Assembly (NCBI RefSeq): GCF_002860125.1
Contig: NZ_PGVA01000022.1
Span: 1-50,595, forward strand
Origin: Bacillus canaveralius
GTDB lineage: Bacteria > Bacillota > Bacilli > Bacillales > Cytobacillaceae
Reading direction: 5' to 3'
DNA: 50,595 nucleotides
Positions 34,573-42,842 of this stretch are shown here, in pieces. The notes beneath the pieces are model-generated. The model saw only the letters and a program-made list of their open reading frames with translations. It was not told the DNA's origin and ran no database searches. The stretch's first letter is position 1. Each line of letters begins with the position of its first letter. The position numbers and the translations under genes are program-made.

Positions 34573-34937
34573 TCAAATATGATTGCCGAGTTACTGATGG
34601 AGGCGGTTCCGCAAGACACCTTAACTACAACTTCACTGTGTTTCCACCTTTACCGGACGATATGTCAGGATTTGACCTCGTTTTTAGAGAATATAGCACT
34701 CCCTTTAAGGACAAACCTACAGGACTTGGAAAGATGGTCACTTTGCATATTGACTGCGGCTTCGAGTTTTCCCAAACAGTCAAGGGAACTGCTGAGGTGT
34801 TTTACTTTGAAGGAACACAGCAGTTTCACAGGGGGCTGAAATATGTTAATGATTTTTTCGTCGAAGATGATGATATCATTGAACTCCTGGTAAAGCATGA
34901 AGGGAAGAAGCTGAAACTTACGGCTACAATTCTCTAG
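34548..34937 (+). pseudogene. 5'-truncated remnant of an unrecognised gene
   Basis: A frame is open from 34548 to 34937 but has no ATG, GTG or TTG until GTG at 34638, which lacks a ribosome site and lies after conserved-looking sequence (KYDCRVTDG, NYNFTVFPPLPDD). The product reads like the C-terminal domain of a larger, probably secreted beta-rich protein (TLHIDCGFEFSQTVKG). Its 5' end overlaps the YbaK gene, so the real N-terminus has been lost. I cannot name the family. Confidence 0.45.
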
Positions 34938-35008
34938 GAACTTGCATCCGGTTTTTATACCTTTAAGTTTAGAAAGTGCCAATACTCATGACAAGGAGGG
35001 GAAGCGCA

Positions 35009-35254
35009 ATGGGAATTGTTGTTGTTGAAATTTGTGATGGCAGTCTGATTACGGAAATTCCCCTGGAAGAAATTTTGGAAACAGGATACCCGGAAGTTGC
35101 GGTAATTGAAAACAGCTGCCTTTCCTTCTGCGGAATGTGTGCCAAAAGGCCGTATGCAATCGTAAACGGCAAGCGGATATTTGCAAAAACTGCCGAGGAA
35201 TGCCTGGAGCTGATTAAACAGCACATTGAGGCAGAATTGGCTGTTTATGCATAA
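35009..35254 (+). CDS. DUF1450 family protein (YuzB-like)
   Basis: ATG at 35009 with AAGGAGGGG upstream gives 81 residues. The family signature is NSCLSFCGMCAKRPYAIVNG, with three closely spaced cysteines, preceded by an acidic first half. YuzB of B. subtilis is of similar size and has CLTHCGICS at the same place. Function is unknown; the cysteines suggest a metal or redox role. The next gene starts 15 bp after its stop. Confidence 0.82.
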   Translation: MGIVVVEICDGSLITEIPLEEILETGYPEVAVIENSCLSFCGMCAKRPYAIVNGKRIFAKTAEECLELIKQHIEAELAVYA

Positions 35255-35269
35255 ATAAAGGACGATGAA

Positions 35270-35761
35270 ATGAAATACATTACCGTATTGAAGGATTGCT
35301 TGTTGTTTCCGAAAAAGGCAGCTGTAGTGCGGTTGAACAAATTAGATATGAAAAGTACGATTCTTTACTTTTTCATACTCATGATCGTTATGCTGCTTCC
35401 TGTGGAAACGGACTTGCTTTTTCATGCAAATCAGGGAAATCAAAGTCTTTATATCACCCAGGTGCTTATCTTATATCCGTTTTTTATGTTTTTTTACGGA
35501 TTAGCGGGACTCACCTTTCTGGCAGGGTGCGGCCTGGTACTTAGCAGACTTTTGCAAAGAAAGTTAAAATTTCAGCTGCTTTGGAAAATGACCATATTTG
35601 CTTTAACAAAGCCAATGATTGCCGCGGCCCTTGCCCATTTTTTTATTGGGTCTAATCCCGCTGTTGCATTTATTGTTTTTATCATGCTGTGTGTTAACAT
35701 GGTCAGAATGATCAGTGTTTATCCGAAAAGCATGGAGAGAAGCGGCGGCAAATGGAGATAG
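35270..35761 (+). CDS. Integral membrane protein, DUF1189-like
   Basis: This 163-residue protein has about four hydrophobic segments (STILYFFILMIVMLLPV, ILYPFFMFFYGLAGLTFLAG, MTIFALTKPMIAAALAHFF, VAFIVFIMLCVNM) and a basic N-terminus with the FPKKAA element seen in DUF1189 proteins. It lies close behind the DUF1450 gene and may share its transcript. The DUF1189 link is from memory of the family pattern and is tentative. Confidence 0.6.
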   Translation: MKYITVLKDCLLFPKKAAVVRLNKLDMKSTILYFFILMIVMLLPVETDLLFHANQGNQSLYITQVLILYPFFMFFYGLAGLTFLAGCGLVLSRLLQRKLKFQLLWKMTIFALTKPMIAAALAHFFIGSNPAVAFIVFIMLCVNMVRMISVYPKSMERSGGKWR

Positions 35762-35817
35762 ATAAATTTTTAAAACAAAAATAAAAAAAAGATCATCAAG
35801 AAAAAGGAGTGGCAGAT

Positions 35818-36684
35818 TTGGCAGAACAAATTTTACAAAGAAATGTTAAAGATCATTGGTATGTGAAATATGAGCAAGTTGGTTTTCCTTCTATCCAAAA
35901 GGGATGGATCCTGCCTGTCGACCGCTGGGCAGACTTTGATCCGTTTGTTTTAATGGCCGAGGACTGGTTTAAGCGCGGAACGTTTTCCGATCACCCGCAC
36001 AGAGGGTTCCAGACTGTTACATATGTAGTGGATGGGCGACTGGAGCATATTGATAATGCCGGCGGGCGAGACATTCTTGAGCCAGGTGATGTGCAGTATA
36101 TGAATGCCGGCTGGGCAGCAAGGCATGCGGAAGAAGGCGTGGATAACGATATTGCGCATACCTTGCAGCTGTGGCTAAACCTGCCGAAGCACCTGAAGAA
36201 TACGGAAACGACCTACCAGAATATTTACAGCGAGGATGCACCCACGGTAAACTTCGAGGGTGGTTCTGTAAAAGTATTCTCAGGGGATATTGCCGGTGTA
36301 AAGGGCCCGCTGAATTCCCTTGTCCCAATCACTCTGTCTGAAATTTCCCTGGATAACGGGGTAACCTATGTCCACAAGCTGCCTGAAACTCACAATGCTT
36401 TCGTTTATGTGCTATCAGGAGATATGGACTTTGGGGGCAACCAGGTGAATTTAAAAAAACATGGCGTTGGCACGTTAACCTTTAACGATGGCGGGAATGA
36501 GAATAATACAAGCGAGCTTGTCATTAAATCAAACAGCAGGCGTTCCAAGGTGCTTGTCTATTCCGGCACCCCGATTAAGGAAGAGATCGTTCCGTACGGC
36601 CCGTTTGTTATGAACACCATGGAAGAAATCAAGCAGGCTTATCGCGACTTCCGGCTTGGAAAGTTTGGGCCACCGGCTGTTTAA
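35818..36684 (+). CDS. Pirin family protein
   Basis: TTG at 35818 is chosen because GGAG (35806-35809) is 8 nt upstream; the GTG at 35809 would overlap the site. The product is 288 residues. The pirin metal site is visible in HPHRGFQTVTYV (two His), HIDNAGG with a third His, and the conserved Glu in the following beta-bicupin strands. Some bacterial pirins are quercetinases or redox sensors. This one is monocistronic as far as can be seen. Confidence 0.87.
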   Translation: MAEQILQRNVKDHWYVKYEQVGFPSIQKGWILPVDRWADFDPFVLMAEDWFKRGTFSDHPHRGFQTVTYVVDGRLEHIDNAGGRDILEPGDVQYMNAGWAARHAEEGVDNDIAHTLQLWLNLPKHLKNTETTYQNIYSEDAPTVNFEGGSVKVFSGDIAGVKGPLNSLVPITLSEISLDNGVTYVHKLPETHNAFVYVLSGDMDFGGNQVNLKKHGVGTLTFNDGGNENNTSELVIKSNSRRSKVLVYSGTPIKEEIVPYGPFVMNTMEEIKQAYRDFRLGKFGPPAV

Positions 36685-36797
36685 GGACTCCTGCTAGTTT
36701 AGCATGCAGCAAGGAAAAGTCCCTGTTTGTGATGCAAAATGAGGTTTGAGGAAAAATTCGGACCGCCACTAAATATTTTTGACAAGGATGAGATTAC

Positions 36798-37352
36798 GTG
36801 GATGTACTGGAAGCAATCAAGACGCGGCGAAGCTTTGGGCTTGTAAAGGATGAGGCTGTACCGGAAGCGGACATTGAGCGAATTTTAGAAGCTGGTACTT
36901 GGGCTCCAAACCACCACCGGACAGAGCCATGGCGATTTTTTGTTATGACGGGTGAGGGCCGCAAACAGCTGGGGGATGTTCTCCTCAAAATTACCCGGAA
37001 TAACGGTGAAACAGATTCGAAAAAGCTGGAGAAAGTCCAAGAGAAGCCATTTCGGGCTCCTGCAATCATCGCGGTAGCTGTTGAGCCAAGCGACAACCCA
37101 AAAGCGATTGACGTCGAAGAATATGGAGCGGTATACGCCTGCATTCAAAACATGCTGCTGGCGGCACATAGCCTTGGTCTTGCCGGGGTATGGAGAACGG
37201 GAAAGCCAACATATGACCCGCTGATGAAACAGTTTTTTGGCCTGTCTGAGAAAGGCGAAGTCCTTGGATTCCTTTATCTTGGCTATCCGTTAGCGAGCCC
37301 GCCCGAAGGTAAGCGCAAACCATTTATGCCAGTCACAAAGTGGATCAAATAG
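36798..37352 (+). CDS. Nitroreductase family protein
   Basis: A GTG start with AAGGATGAG upstream gives 184 residues. FMN-binding features of the family are KTRRSFG near the start, LEAGTWAPNHHRTEPWRFFV, and GLAGVWRTG in the C-terminal half; the length suits the small YdjA/YfhC-type enzymes. It would reduce nitroaromatics or quinones with NAD(P)H. No operon partners are seen; a minus-strand regulator follows. 37353-37537 holds nothing I can identify. Confidence 0.88.
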   Translation: MDVLEAIKTRRSFGLVKDEAVPEADIERILEAGTWAPNHHRTEPWRFFVMTGEGRKQLGDVLLKITRNNGETDSKKLEKVQEKPFRAPAIIAVAVEPSDNPKAIDVEEYGAVYACIQNMLLAAHSLGLAGVWRTGKPTYDPLMKQFFGLSEKGEVLGFLYLGYPLASPPEGKRKPFMPVTKWIK

Positions 37353-37537
37353 GCTGCGAGGGACCGGGGTTCCCAGTCTAGCCATTATCGGCGTTATTAT
37401 AAAAACCCGCACTGCAGTCTCGATTTAATTAAACATGCGTGAAAAGTTGCTGCATCAACTACCAGCTGTGGCAATGAACCCGATGTGCATGAAAGAGCAC
37501 GGCTAAAACGGCTTTCAATATTTAAAACTAGCCGCGT

Positions 37538-37571
37538 AAAAAAACGAGGAGCATACCGCAGTATGCTCCTC
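37538..37571 (-). terminator. Rho-independent terminator after the HTH regulator
   Basis: A perfect 11-bp stem (GAGGAGCATAC at 37546-37556 with GTATGCTCCTC at 37561-37571) and a 4-nt loop are followed by TTTTTTT on the minus strand. The stop codon of the regulator overlaps the stem. Confidence 0.9.
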
Positions 37572-38202
37572 AGTTTATTTTAAATAAAAATTTGCAGTGG
37601 CTGTCGCCATCTGTCTGGCAGCAGGTTCTATTGATCTGTTCCGTGCCGAGGATGTTTTTAAACAGCTCGGTCTCACAGCGGCAAGCGACCTTGAAATCCC
37701 TTGCGACAGAGAAGATTGGGCAGTTATATTCGGTCAATTCGAAGGTGTTTTCATCAACTTGGGCCAGCTCAGCCATATAGCCTTTTTCGTTTTGAATGTC
37801 AGCCAGTTCGTTAAGCTTCTCAAATGCAGTGGTTTTATCCCCGATCCTGCTGCTGTATTCGCGGGTGAGGCGGTCCTCCCTTTTTTTAAATAAAAGCTCA
37901 ACTGACTCTTCGCCATGGATTTCTTTTATGTCATGAAGGAATTCAACACTAATGCCTTCATAATTTTTGGGGAAATGTCCTTGGGCCTTACTGGATAGCA
38001 TGTACGATTGGAGCGGCCTTCCCTTCGGCTGCTTGATTGCCTTTGAGGCAATCAGGGCCTCCTTTTCAAGGCTGATGAGGTGCTTTCGTACTGCCATATG
38101 GGTAATTTGGAGACGATCCGTTAAATCATTGACCGTCAAGGATTCTTCCTTTTTGAGCAAATCAAGAATTTTCTCTTTCGTGCTCTTTGGAATAGGATTC
38201 AT
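37570..38202 (-). CDS. Helix-turn-helix regulator with C-terminal cysteine cluster (SufR-like)
   Basis: This 210-residue protein has an N-terminal winged helix (STKEKILDLLKKEESLTVNDL, then ITHMAVRKHLISLEKE), a helical middle, and a C-terminal region with six cysteines: NCPIF, ACRC, RTCC and SHCKF. The layout matches SufR-type regulators, whose cysteines hold an iron-sulfur cluster. It is divergent from superoxide dismutase with two identical-type palindromes between them (38249, 38334), so it probably represses itself and the dismutase in response to oxidative damage or iron state. Confidence 0.8.
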   Translation of the reverse strand: MNPIPKSTKEKILDLLKKEESLTVNDLTDRLQITHMAVRKHLISLEKEALIASKAIKQPKGRPLQSYMLSSKAQGHFPKNYEGISVEFLHDIKEIHGEESVELLFKKREDRLTREYSSRIGDKTTAFEKLNELADIQNEKGYMAELAQVDENTFELTEYNCPIFSVARDFKVACRCETELFKNILGTEQINRTCCQTDGDSHCKFLFKIN

Positions 38203-38248
38203 ATTATTACCTCCGTTGTGGAGAGAAAATTTAAGATTACATATTAAT

Positions 38249-38264
38249 TATACCATAAAGTATA
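38249..38264 (-). promoter_or_regulatory. Palindromic operator, regulator side
   Basis: TATACCATAAAGTATA overlaps a -10-like TATAAT (minus strand, 38252-38247) of the regulator gene and matches the palindrome at 38334. Confidence 0.55.
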
Positions 38265-38290
38265 AATTATTGACATCGCAGACAAACCAT

Positions 38291-38319
38291 TTGATTTTCA
38301 GGATGGCATCTTATATTAT
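38291..38319 (+). promoter_or_regulatory. Sigma-A promoter of the superoxide dismutase gene
   Basis: TTGATT (38291-38296), a 17-bp spacer and TATTAT (38314-38319) put the transcription start near 38326. Confidence 0.5.
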
Positions 38320-38333
38320 TTAACTGTACTTAT

Positions 38334-38349
38334 TATACCAATAGGTATA
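38334..38349 (+). promoter_or_regulatory. Palindromic operator, dismutase side
   Basis: TATACCAATAGGTATA has perfect 6-bp arms and lies just downstream of the predicted transcription start, a position suited to repression. Confidence 0.6.
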
Positions 38350-38377
38350 AAAATATAATTCTTAGGGGGATTACATA

Positions 38378-38998
38378 ATAACAATTTATTCACTGCCAGC
38401 TTTAAATTATGATTTCAACGCATTGGAGCCTCATATTGACAAGACGACAATGGAAATCCACTATGGCAAACACCATCAAACATATGTAAACAATCTGAAT
38501 GCTGCGCTTGAAGGCAAGCCTGAACTCCAGGGAAAATCTCTTGAAGAACTGCTTGCGAACCTTGATGCTGTTCCGGAGGCGGTTAGAACTGTTGTAAGGA
38601 ACAATGGCGGCGGGCACCTGAACCACAGCCTGTTCTGGGAAGTGATTGCTCCTGCTAAAGAAAACAATGCGTCTTCAGGCAAACTGCAAGCAGCGATCAA
38701 CGAAGCATTCGGCAGCTTTGACAACTTCAAAAAAGAATTCTCTGCAGCTGCCGCAACACGTTTTGGTTCTGGATGGGCATGGCTGGTTGCCGGTGAGAAC
38801 GGCAAGCTTGAAGTAACAAGCACGCCAAACCAGGACAACCCGGTTATGGAAGGGAAGACTGCCATACTTGGCCTCGACGTTTGGGAGCATGCCTACTATC
38901 TGAACTACCAAAACAGAAGACCTGATTATATTGCAAGCTTCTTTAACATCATCAACTGGGATGCTGTAACAGAAAAGTTCGAGACTGCACAAAAATAA
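38378..38998 (+). CDS. sodA: Superoxide dismutase, Mn/Fe type
   Basis: The protein is a full Mn/Fe superoxide dismutase. N-terminal [29 protein letters not shown] gives the first metal histidine, NHSLFW the second, and DVWEHAYY the aspartate and last histidine; GSGWAWLV suits the Mn group. There is no ATG, GTG or TTG before residue 16. Conserved sequence begins right after ATA ATA at 38375-38380, 5-8 nt after AGGGGG, so an ATA start at 38378 (206 residues) is proposed; the first regular start, TTG 38423, would remove conserved residues. A base change from ATG is possible. Confidence 0.88.
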   Translation: MTIYSLPALNYDFNALEPHIDKTTMEIHYGKHHQTYVNNLNAALEGKPELQGKSLEELLANLDAVPEAVRTVVRNNGGGHLNHSLFWEVIAPAKENNASSGKLQAAINEAFGSFDNFKKEFSAAAATRFGSGWAWLVAGENGKLEVTSTPNQDNPVMEGKTAILGLDVWEHAYYLNYQNRRPDYIASFFNIINWDAVTEKFETAQK

Positions 38999-39009
38999 TT
39001 GATTTTTTG

Positions 39010-39040
39010 AATGAGGTGCCTTTTTGGCACCTTATTCATT
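39010..39040 (+). terminator. Hairpin after sodA
   Basis: AGGTGCC (39014-39020) pairs with GGCACCT (39026-39032), and outer AATGA/TCATT arms add to the stem. No T run follows, so termination may be weak and the next gene may be read through. Confidence 0.4.
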
Positions 39041-39065
39041 AGTGGAATGAAAAAGGAGCAGCCTT

Positions 39066-40072
39066 ATGAGTACACATAATGAATTCGATATTACCATCAT
39101 TGGCGGCGGGCCGGCCGGTTTATTTTCGGCTTTCTATGCCGGCATGCGGAGTATGTCTGTTAAAATAATCGACAGTCTTGGCCAGCTGGGCGGGCAGGTA
39201 GCCGAGCTTTATCCTGATAAATATATTTACGATATTGGCGGTTTTTCGAGAGTACTTGGAAAAGAGTTTATCCATAACCTGATTGACCAGGCCCGGTATG
39301 CTTCACCAGAAATATGCTTAAATGAGACGGTTTTGGAGGTTCAGAAACAAGAAGATGGCAGCTTCCGGTTAACGACCAATAAGGGAGAGCATTTTACAAA
39401 ATCCATTCTTATCACTGGTGGAATAGGGGCCTTTGAACCGAGAAGATTAACCGCCCTGGGTGCTGATTTTTATGAAGGAAAAAATCTTCATTACTCCGTT
39501 AAAAATTTACATGACTTTAGGGATTCCAAAGTACTGGTATGCGGAGGTGGAGATTCTGCCCTTGACTGGTCATTGATGCTTGATGAAATTGCTGAAAAAG
39601 TGACGCTCTGCCATCGCAGAGAAGGCTTTAAAGCGCATGAAAGCAGTGTCGGGAATCTATACAAGTCAGGTGTCCGAAGTAAAAATACCGTATGTGGTAA
39701 AAGAGCTGGCCGGAGACAGTGAAAGGATTGAAAAGGTTGTCCTGGCTGACAAAGATGGAAACGAAGAAATAATTGAAGTAGACCACGTGATTGTGAATTA
39801 CGGCAGCATCTCTTCGCTTGGCCCCATCAAGAGCTGGGGGCTGGAGATGGAGAAAAACTCCATTATCGTCAATTCCAAAATGGAAACGAATATTAAAGGG
39901 ATTTATGCTGCAGGAGATATTGCGACTTATGAAGGCAAAGTAAAATTAATTGCGGTAGGCCTCGGTGAAGCACCGATTGCGATCAATAATGCGAAAAAAA
40001 TATGTTGATCCGTCTTCAAGGGTCCAGCCGCTTCACAGCACAGTGTATTCAAATAGGAGGACAAGCAAATGA
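39066..40072 (+). pseudogene. yumC: Ferredoxin/flavodoxin-NADP reductase, YumC-type, with two frameshifts
   Basis: The first frame (39066-39722) gives the FAD-binding start TIIGGGPAGLFSAFYAG and the NADP loop CGGGDSALDWSL. The protein then continues in another frame from about 39660 ([53 protein letters not shown]). A third frame, reached by skipping one A of the run of seven near 39993, supplies the family's usual end ([14 protein letters not shown]) and stops at 40072, overlapping the next start. Both shifts look like one extra base. Either the gene is decayed or the assembly has two insertions. AAAGGAG precedes the start. Confidence 0.8.
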
Positions 40073-40611
40073 AACTTGTTGGGGTCTCAGGCTCGCTGAT
40101 CGGTTCAAAAACATCAAAGGCCGTCCATGAAGTACTGTGGGCAGCTAAATCCATCGATTCATCCATCGATATCGAATTGGTTGATTTGAAAGATTATGAA
40201 GTAGAATTTGTAAAAGGTACACCGCTTAGCTATTACAACGAGGATACGGTGAAGGTAGTGAACACGGTTTTGTCTGCCGACTTCCTTGTCATCGGGACAC
40301 CGATTTACCAGGCCTCCATTCCTGGAGCTTTAAAAAATCTGTTCGACCATCTTCCAATGGAAGCTTTTAAGTCAAAAGTGACCGGCATGGTGACAACGGG
40401 GGGCACCGACAAGCACTACCTCGTCATGGAATACCAGCTAAAACCAATCCTCACATACTTGAAAGGCGTAGTGCCGCTGGGAAATGTGTTCGTCCACAAT
40501 TCCGATTTTGATGAACATAGTGAAATCGTCACTGCGGATGTGAACAGCCGCATTAAACAATTGGCTGAAGAAATGATTTTTCTGCAAAAAACCCTTTCCA
40601 ATAGAGGATGA
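40069..40611 (+). CDS. NADPH-dependent FMN reductase (SsuE/MsuE-like)
   Basis: This 180-residue flavodoxin-fold protein has GVSGSLIGSKTSKAV near the start, GTPIYQASIPGALKNLFDHLP for the flavin site, and MVTTGGTDKHYLVMEYQLKPIL, characteristic of the SsuE/MsuE group that supplies reduced flavin to monooxygenases. Its start overlaps the corrected stop of the YumC-type gene (ATGA), with AGGAGG upstream, so the two once formed a coupled pair. Confidence 0.86.
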   Translation: MKLVGVSGSLIGSKTSKAVHEVLWAAKSIDSSIDIELVDLKDYEVEFVKGTPLSYYNEDTVKVVNTVLSADFLVIGTPIYQASIPGALKNLFDHLPMEAFKSKVTGMVTTGGTDKHYLVMEYQLKPILTYLKGVVPLGNVFVHNSDFDEHSEIVTADVNSRIKQLAEEMIFLQKTLSNRG

Positions 40612-40615
40612 AAAA

Positions 40616-40639
40616 GAGAGCTGCGAAGCTGCAGCTCTC
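40616..40639. terminator. Hairpin between convergent ends
   Basis: GAGAGCTGC (40616-40624) pairs perfectly with GCAGCTCTC (40631-40639) around 6 nt. It overlaps the stop of the minus-strand MarR remnant; T runs are poor on both sides. Confidence 0.5.
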
Positions 40640-40793
40640 ATCTATTTAAGACGTTCAGTTTCATTTTTGAAAGAATTCTTTTGACTTCGTAGATTTCATC
40701 CGCCGTTATGCCACAGGTAACCAGCCTGTTAAACTCTTCAGTCACTGGAATGATGGTGTCGCCCAGCTCTTTTCCTTCAAAGGTGCAGTTTTT
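40638..40793 (-). pseudogene. 3' remnant of a MarR-family regulator gene
   Basis: The minus strand encodes about 50 residues (FEGKELGDTIIPVTEEFNR, then LVTCGITADEIYEVKRIL, ending KMKLNVLNR) that read like the C-terminal dimerisation helices of a MarR protein. The frame is closed upstream by TAA at 40796-40794, and the DNA-binding part is absent. I see no gene in 40794-41182. Confidence 0.55.
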
Positions 40794-41182
40794 TTATGTT
40801 ATTCATAAGCGTTAAATCCGTTTGGTGAATAAAAATGCAGATATAGTCCGTCAGAGATAATATCACGCGTAGCCCCCCTATTATTTTAATGCCCGAATTA
40901 GATTGAAAATGGCGGGTGCTTGTCAATAACCACTTGCAAAATTGCCATAGATGGAGTTCATAAAATAAACCTGTAATATGTCCAATGCCAATGCGTAAAT
41001 ACAATGATTATCATATTTCATGTTTCCTTCAGTACACATGGATTGATGAGATTAGTTTGCAACGTCAGTAGAAAAGCTGACTGTTATATGTTATATTTCA
41101 TTACGTTTGGTTTTTACCCAATTAAAATGGATAAGACTAACCGAGAAGCTAACTACGTACAAGACATAATGGAGATGATTAA

Positions 41183-41362
41183 ATGAGTAAAGCAAAAGGT
41201 AAGGGCGGAACAGGCAGAGGAACAGGTAAGAAGGGGTGGACTCGCTGGCAAGCTAGTTCAAACAAAGCAAAGAGTGCCAAACCCTATAAAAGCAAAGGTG
41301 TTAAAAATCGTGAGGATACAAAGACGACCAGCGATCATATTGACGGTTTGGATAAACAGTGA
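41183..41362 (+). CDS. Small basic protein, DUF3934-like
   Basis: An ATG with GGAG 8 nt upstream starts a 59-residue protein. It is rich in Gly and Lys at the start (KGKGGTGRGTGKKGW), then TRWQASSNKAKSAKPYKSKG, then an acidic tail. It recalls the short DUF3934 proteins of the Bacillus cereus group, from memory. A basic, Gly-rich front with a single Trp-x-x-Trp pair suggests nucleic-acid binding, but no function is known to me. Confidence 0.6.
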   Translation: MSKAKGKGGTGRGTGKKGWTRWQASSNKAKSAKPYKSKGVKNREDTKTTSDHIDGLDKQ

Positions 41363-41508
41363 TTGCTTACTAACCAATAAATTACTCTCGTGGCTACTTA
41401 AAGATACGGCTATGTTTTAGCAGCTTTCATTATTGAAACTCACAGGGTTCAATTGCTTTACACTTAATAAAGTTTTATCTTCAAGATCGACTGCTGAACC
41501 ATAGTATG

Positions 41509-41536
41509 AAGAGTTATAATTTCACAACTCTTTTGA
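41509..41536 (+). terminator. Weak terminator after the small basic protein gene
   Basis: AAGAGTT (41509-41515) pairs with AACTCTT (41526-41532), followed by TTG. Confidence 0.35.
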
Positions 41537-41559
41537 GGGGCAAATTTTAATTAAGGTTA

Positions 41560-41588
41560 TTGCAAACAAATGTAATATATGGTAATAT
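41560..41588 (+). promoter_or_regulatory. Sigma-A promoter of the VOC gene
   Basis: TTGCAA (41560-41565), a 17-bp spacer and TAATAT (41583-41588) lie 57 bp before the start codon. Confidence 0.5.
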
Positions 41589-41645
41589 ACATAAGAACAT
41601 TAGTTCTGTTATGGGTTAAAAATTAATAAAAAAGAGGTGTCCAGT

Positions 41646-42077
41646 ATGATTTTAGGGCTTCATCCTTATTTAGTTTTGAATGGTAATGGGCAAGAAGCTG
41701 TAAAGTTTTATGAAAATGCTTTAGATGCGAAAGTCTTGGGACTTCAAACTTTTGGAGATATGCCTGAAAATCCAGACTACCCCACTCCAATTGAAGCAAA
41801 AGACCTTGTATTAAATGCACATTTGAAAGTTGGTAATACAGATCTAATGCTTTCTGATACATTTCCAGGTCAACCATATCAACTTGGATCACAAGTCACG
41901 ATAGCGATTACCATAACCGAAGTAGAAAAATCAAAAGAAGTATTCGAAAAACTACAAGAAGGTGGCCAAGTAATTATGCCGCTTCAAGAAACATTCTGGA
42001 GCCCATCATATGGCCAAGTAACAGACAAATTCGGTGTAACCTGGCAAATTTCTACACAGGTTGTTGATAACAAATAG
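41646..42077 (+). CDS. VOC family protein (PhnB/glyoxalase-like)
   Basis: ATG at 41646 with AAAGAGGTG upstream gives 143 residues. LHPYLVLNGNGQEAVKFYENAL is the standard opening of PhnB-type VOC proteins, with LMLSDTFP and the closing YGQVTDKFGVTWQIS. These are small dimeric metal-binding or binding-only proteins, sometimes linked to fosfomycin or bleomycin resistance or to glyoxalase activity; the role here is unknown. Confidence 0.85.
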   Translation: MILGLHPYLVLNGNGQEAVKFYENALDAKVLGLQTFGDMPENPDYPTPIEAKDLVLNAHLKVGNTDLMLSDTFPGQPYQLGSQVTIAITITEVEKSKEVFEKLQEGGQVIMPLQETFWSPSYGQVTDKFGVTWQISTQVVDNK

Positions 42078-42117
42078 CTTGAGTATCAATTTTGCTATCC
42101 CAATATTTCAATAAAGT

Positions 42118-42146
42118 GAGAGCTGCTTGCTTCGGCAGCTCTTTTA
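42118..42146 (+). terminator. Rho-independent terminator after the VOC gene
   Basis: GAGCTGC (42120-42126) pairs with GCAGCTC (42135-42141), followed by TTTT. Confidence 0.6.
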
Positions 42147-42152
42147 ATCAAT

Positions 42153-42842
42153 TCACATTCTCAAAATCAACGGCAGGATTGGCACTATAACGGAAAGAAA
42201 CAATGCAGAGGTAGTCATTGCCACGCTGCCCATTGCCCCTTCTTCTTCACCCCAAAGCAGTGAACGGTTTGCCCCAAGCATTTGTGCTGATGTGCCCATG
42301 GCCAATCCTTTGGCGGCTTTGCTGCGTATTCCCAATCGCTTTAATAATTTTGGACCAATGGTTAAGGAAACGAGACCTGAAAAAATCACAAAGAATACCG
42401 TAGTTGTGGTATAACCTCCCAGCTCATTTGATAAGGTTAGAGCGATTGGAAGTGTGACAGATCGGGGGATTAAAGACGCCAGTAACTGTTGCTTTAAATG
42501 GAATATTTGCGCCAACCCAATGACAGAGATGATCCCCAGCACCGTACCGCAAACAACTCCTGAACAGATTTTATTAAAGTTCTTTTTTAGGAACGACCAT
42601 TGTTTGTATAGCGGAACAGCTAGAGAGACGACCGCAAGTTCCAAAAGCTTATTAAAAACGAGGCTTCCTTGCTGATAAGTGTCCCCACGGATATGACAGG
42701 CAAACAATAAAATAATCAAGATCACAGGTGCAGTGTATAACGGATTTAGCCAATCTTTTTTATATTTACGATACAATTGGAAGCCTAATAGGTAGCATAA
42801 TAGGGTGAAGACAATGCATAACAATCCGGTAAAAGTAATCAT
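42153..42842 (-). CDS. lrgB: LrgB/CidB-family membrane protein
   Basis: This 229-residue protein has about seven hydrophobic helices and the family signature LIPRSVTLPIALTLSNELGG, plus AKGLAMGTSAQMLGA. LrgB/CidB (YwbG in B. subtilis) works with the holin-like LrgA/CidA partner in control of murein hydrolase activity or in pyruvate-related transport. The start overlaps the LrgA stop by 4 bp (ATGA). Confidence 0.92.
   Translation of the reverse strand: MITFTGLLCIVFTLLCYLLGFQLYRKYKKDWLNPLYTAPVILIILLFACHIRGDTYQQGSLVFNKLLELAVVSLAVPLYKQWSFLKKNFNKICSGVVCGTVLGIISVIGLAQIFHLKQQLLASLIPRSVTLPIALTLSNELGGYTTTTVFFVIFSGLVSLTIGPKLLKRLGIRSKAAKGLAMGTSAQMLGANRSLLWGEEEGAMGSVAMTTSALFLSVIVPILPLILRM

Noticed and set aside
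34665-34982. A 105-codon minus-strand frame with DUF-like length.
   Set aside because: It is the antisense of the truncated plus-strand gene and has no ribosome site or motif.
41004-41186. A 60-codon plus-strand frame upstream of the small basic protein gene.
   Set aside because: No ribosome site, no recognisable motif, odd composition, and it overlaps the well-supported start at 41183.
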